Positions 8,072 to 9,282 of a stretch of 9,282 bases of DNA are shown here, piece by piece (the first letter of the stretch is position 1; every line of letters begins with the position of its first letter). The stretch lies in assembly GCA_023473405.1 (NCBI GenBank), contig JAMCZD010000176.1, positions 1-9,282 of the forward strand, written 5' to 3'. The position numbers were made by a program, and so were the translations under genes. The notes below the pieces were generated by a model. It did not search any database, was not told the DNA's origin, and worked only from the letters and a program-made list of their open reading frames with translations. This DNA comes from Candidatus Omnitrophota bacterium (GTDB taxonomy: Bacteria > Verrucomicrobiota > Verrucomicrobiia > Limisphaerales > UBA1319).

Positions 8072-8389
8072 TCAGGCCGGCACCCGTTCTGCCGCCTCCA
8101 CGTGCCGCACCCGAACCTTGACCTCGACGCGCGAGCCCAGGCGGTTGAGGATGGACATGAGTCTGTCCACGGTGAACCGCCCCAGGTCCGCATTGCGGAT
8201 GCGCGAGAAGTCGGCCGCCGCGAAGCCCGTGCGGTCGTGCGCCGCGCGCACCGTCAGCCGTTGCTTGTCGAGCGTCTTGATGATTTCGGCGGCGAGGATG
8301 GCCTTGAACTGCTCGGCGTCCGCGTTCTCGTGCCCGAGGTCACGAAACACGTTGCCGCTGCCGCGCACCACTTCCAGCTTCTCTTTCAT
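8072..8389 (-). CDS. higA: HigA-type antitoxin, helix-turn-helix repressor
   Basis: The protein is 105 residues. The ATG overlaps the toxin stop codon as ATGA (8386-8389), and AAGGAG lies eight bases upstream inside the toxin gene (8398-8403). Residues ~35-85 look like the XRE/HTH_37 helix-turn-helix common in HigA antitoxins of Gp49-type toxins. LTVRAAHDRTGFAAADFSRI is followed by GRFTVDRLMSILNRLGSRVE, the usual recognition-helix and dimer-helix pattern. The N-terminal ~30 residues (MKEKLEVVRGSGNVFRDLGH) match the short beta/extended arm that typically covers the toxin. It should bind and neutralise the upstream-encoded toxin and, with it, repress the operon, most likely through the palindrome at 8777-8798. 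Toxin-first gene order is the HigBA arrangement. The decayed gene begins immediately after its stop codon. Confidence 0.85.
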   Translation of the reverse strand: MKEKLEVVRGSGNVFRDLGHENADAEQFKAILAAEIIKTLDKQRLTVRAAHDRTGFAAADFSRIRNADLGRFTVDRLMSILNRLGSRVEVKVRVRHVEAAERVPA

Positions 8390-8733
8390 CGCAGTATCTC
8401 CTTCAGCCGCTTCAAACGGTCCCTGACAACGTCCAGCTCGCGCTTCGGCGTCCCGATGCCCTGTGTCGACTTCTTCTGAAAGGCATGCACCACCCAGATC
8501 TCATCGGCGAGTTGCACCGCATAGACCACGCGGAAGGCATCACCCCTGAACGCCAGCGCTATCTCGAACACGCCCGAGCCGAGGCCGTGCATCGGCTTCG
8601 CGATATCCGCCTTGCCGCCTTCCGCCGCGATCGTCAGCGCCGCGAGGCAAATTGTCCGCGCTCCCTCCGGGAAAGCCTCGAATTCCTTGAGCGCCGCCCT
8701 GATCCACGAGACGGGCCGCGTTCTCCGTGTCAT
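8386..8733 (-). CDS. higB: HigB/Gp49-like RelE-superfamily toxin
   Basis: The protein is 115 residues from the ATG at 8733, which has a G-rich ribosome site (AGGGGG) about ten bases upstream. An in-frame ATG at 8778 lies inside the operator and is unlikely to be used. The sequence fits the phage Gp49-like/HigB family (RelE fold). KPMHGLGSGVFEIAL (46-60) is followed by FRVVYAV (67-73), then the strand IWVVHAF and the family signature HAFQKKSTQGIGTPK (83-97). A C-terminal helix DVVRDRLKRLKEILR closes the protein. Length is usual for the family. Members are ribosome-dependent mRNA endonucleases that slow growth when the antitoxin is lost; here that is inferred from family. The basic residues typical of the active site (R68, K87, K88) are present and the gene looks intact. 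It is followed by higA with a four-base overlap, so the two are translationally coupled. Confidence 0.87.
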   Translation of the reverse strand: MTRRTRPVSWIRAALKEFEAFPEGARTICLAALTIAAEGGKADIAKPMHGLGSGVFEIALAFRGDAFRVVYAVQLADEIWVVHAFQKKSTQGIGTPKRELDVVRDRLKRLKEILR

Positions 8734-8776
8734 CTGCCTGCCGCCCCCTGTGTTTCGCGAATCTGCCTCATCTGGC

Positions 8777-8805
8777 ATGTTGTCACATATGACAACATCT
8801 GTCAA
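8777..8805 (-). promoter_or_regulatory. higBA promoter with embedded operator palindrome
   Basis: Reading the minus strand, TTGACA (8805-8800, perfect -35) is followed by exactly 17 bases and CAACAT (8782-8777, a weak -10 with three of six matches). The interval is covered by an inverted repeat: ATGTTGTCA at 8777-8785 and its exact complement TGACAACAT at 8790-8798, separated by CATA. In all, 20 of 22 bases are symmetric. The repeat sits 44 bp before the toxin ATG. HigA proteins characteristically bind such palindromes and autorepress, so occupancy here would block RNA polymerase. The palindrome is directly visible; the promoter and binding are inferred. Confidence 0.7.
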
Positions 8806-8920
8806 GGAGGAGGACCGCCGTCTGGCTCCACACTGGTACGCACCGTCGCTGAAACGGCGGCAGTGCCACATCGGCCTTCGGCGGGGCCTTGGTAGCCATT
8901 TTCCGATCTGCCTGCACAGG
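8806..8920. other. Short stretch between higBA promoter and inverted repeat; possible gene debris
   Basis: Two overlapping minus-strand frames both look faintly coding. One has an ATG at 8899 (MATKAPPKADVALPPFQ...) and stops at 8783 inside the operator. The other is open from within the inverted repeat, passes through GTAAVSATVRTSVEPDGG, and stops at 8802. Neither has a convincing ribosome site or a family I recognise. I do not call a gene here. Confidence 0.35.
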
Positions 8921-8990
8921 GAGTGTCTGGCGTCAACTATTCCTACCGGCGCCGGCCGGCTGGCGTAGGAATAGTTGACGCCAGACAGTC
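8921..8990. repeat. Long inverted repeat, 23-bp perfect arms, TGT...ACA ends
   Basis: The left arm 8924-8946 starts TGTCTGGCGTCAACTATT and is the exact complement of the right arm 8965-8987, which ends in CCAGACA. The arms extend to 26 bp with one mismatch if 8921-8923 and 8988-8990 are counted. The 18-base loop (8947-8964) is almost entirely G and C, with CCGGCCGG inside. There is no T-run, so it is not a standard intrinsic terminator. Terminal TGT/ACA and long perfect arms resemble a tiny non-autonomous transposable element or two fused insertion-sequence ends, but no clear target-site duplication is visible. An RNA made through it would fold into a very stable hairpin. Confidence 0.75.
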
Positions 8991-9009
8991 AAGGGCATTT
9001 TGCCCGACT
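8987..9009. repeat. Small hairpin adjoining the long inverted repeat
   Basis: AGTC (8987-8990) and GGGC (8993-8996) pair with GCCC (9002-9005) and GACT (9006-9009) around an ATTTT loop, with a two-base AA bulge. It begins inside the outer edge of the long inverted repeat. It lacks a following T-run, so terminator function is doubtful. 9010-9058 shows nothing further. Confidence 0.4.
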
Positions 9010-9058
9010 GCCTGGTCACGGTAGTCGCAACCTGATACACATCCGCTTGGCCTGTAGT

Positions 9059-9175
9059 ACTAGTGTTCAGCCTCGCTGAACAATCCGGCTTTCTGACATG
9101 CGCCTGCAACACAGCGAGGTTCTATGCAACAGGAAATCGCCAGTCAACACTCGTGCAGCCTGGCTGAACGCTAGT
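9059..9175. repeat. Palindrome-rich segment with inverted ends, possible MITE or REP-pair
   Basis: The ends 9059-9081 and 9153-9175 are inverted copies of each other, matching at 19 of 23 positions (shared core ACTAG-Y-GTTCAGCC). Each end is also a hairpin in its own right. The left is TGTTCAGC / GCTGAACA around CTC (9064-9082, perfect); the right is GTGCAG / CTGAAC (9153-9169, one mismatch). Between them CCTCGCTG (9071-9078) is complementary to CAGCGAGG (9112-9119), and TGCAACA occurs twice (9105, 9125). TA dinucleotides at 9061-9062 and 9172-9173 bracket GTGTTCAGCC...GGCTGAACGC, which would fit a TA-targeting element of 109 bp. A GTAG at 9054-9057 before the left hairpin also fits a REP/inverse-REP pair. 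No transposase is encoded inside. Confidence 0.55.
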
Positions 9176-9177
9176 CA

Positions 9178-9282
9178 GAGCACAAATTGAACGATGCCTG
9201 TGCGAAGTGCGGTCTCGTCGAGCGATCCGGCCAGGGCGCGAACCGGATGTTCGAAGAGTCCATCAAAGAAGGGAAGCCGAGG
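9178..9282 (+). pseudogene. 5'-truncated fragment of an AlbA_2/HATPase_c_4-type ATP-binding protein
   Basis: The frame is open from 9175 to the right edge. It reads HKLNDACAKCGLVERSGQG then ANRMFEESIKEGKPR. This closely resembles the part of RecG-like ATP-binding domain proteins (PF13749 type, usually with an N-terminal AlbA_2 DNA-binding domain) that follows the '(R)N..LA.A' motif and leads to 'G.P.PdF'. Such proteins are putative transcription regulators of several hundred residues, so the N-terminal majority is missing. An in-frame TAG at 9172-9174 lies within the inverted repeat and there is no start codon before it. Third-position GC is high (about three quarters), supporting this strand over the opposite one. 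The family call rests on a 33-residue match from memory, and the rest of the gene is outside the window. Confidence 0.55.

Noticed and set aside
7723..8193. Minus-strand frame of 156 codons read as one intact protein overlapping higA
   Set aside because: Only its middle (about 7787-7990, plus a few codons near 8050) looks coding. Its start lies antiphase within higA and its end turns into Pro/Arg-rich nonsense after the frameshift.
9059..9175. Integron attC site
   Set aside because: The ends do not match the RYYYAAC/GTTRRRY core pattern and no integrase or cassette is present.
9175..9282. Minus-strand frame ending GIVQFVL-stop at 9175
   Set aside because: The plus-strand frame over the same bases has higher third-position GC and a recognisable ATP-binding-domain match, so the minus frame is its shadow.
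1..9282. CRISPR array, tRNA or rRNA genes
   Set aside because: No regularly spaced direct repeats and no recognisable tRNA or rRNA sequence were seen on either strand.

Overview
The window is GC-rich DNA that looks acidobacterial, most likely from the Bryobacterales/Solibacter side of the phylum. The evidence is the large Oar-like TonB-dependent receptor with an N-terminal carboxypeptidase-regulatory domain, the secreted DUF4038-type protein next to it, and the exported TPR protein. This placement rests on gene style only; there is no rRNA or marker gene here.

Positions 1-7108 hold a well-preserved functional block. Three genes on the minus strand are read in the order TonB-dependent receptor (5893-2621), secreted TIM-barrel/DUF4038-type putative glycoside hydrolase (2557-1097) and exported tetratricopeptide-repeat protein (947 to beyond the left edge). 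A plus-strand AraC-family activator with a cupin-type sensor domain (6098-7108) diverges from the receptor across a 204-bp shared control region. The simplest reading is a small sugar-uptake locus: the AraC protein senses a small molecule, the receptor imports an oligosaccharide or similar ligand, and the secreted enzyme-like protein processes the polymer. No SusD-like partner is present. The substrate cannot be told from the sequence.

Positions 7109-9282 are different: gene debris, a toxin-antitoxin operon and inverted repeats. A stretch with no recognisable gene (7109-7477) is followed by the 3' part of an unrecognised minus-strand gene that has lost its frame (7478-8071). A compact higB-higA type II toxin-antitoxin operon (8733-8072, minus) is intact. 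Its genes overlap by ATGA, and a near-perfect 22-bp palindrome sits between its putative -35 and -10 boxes. Further right are a long perfect inverted repeat (23-bp arms, 8924-8987), a smaller hairpin, and a ~115-bp palindrome-rich segment with inverted ends (9059-9175). The right end of that segment abuts a 5'-truncated fragment of an AlbA_2/HATPase_c_4-type ATP-binding protein running off the window.

I did not find a clearly undescribed multi-gene system. The most useful leads are the two inverted-repeat elements, the truncation junction, the frameshifted unknown gene, and the toxin-antitoxin operator buried in its promoter.
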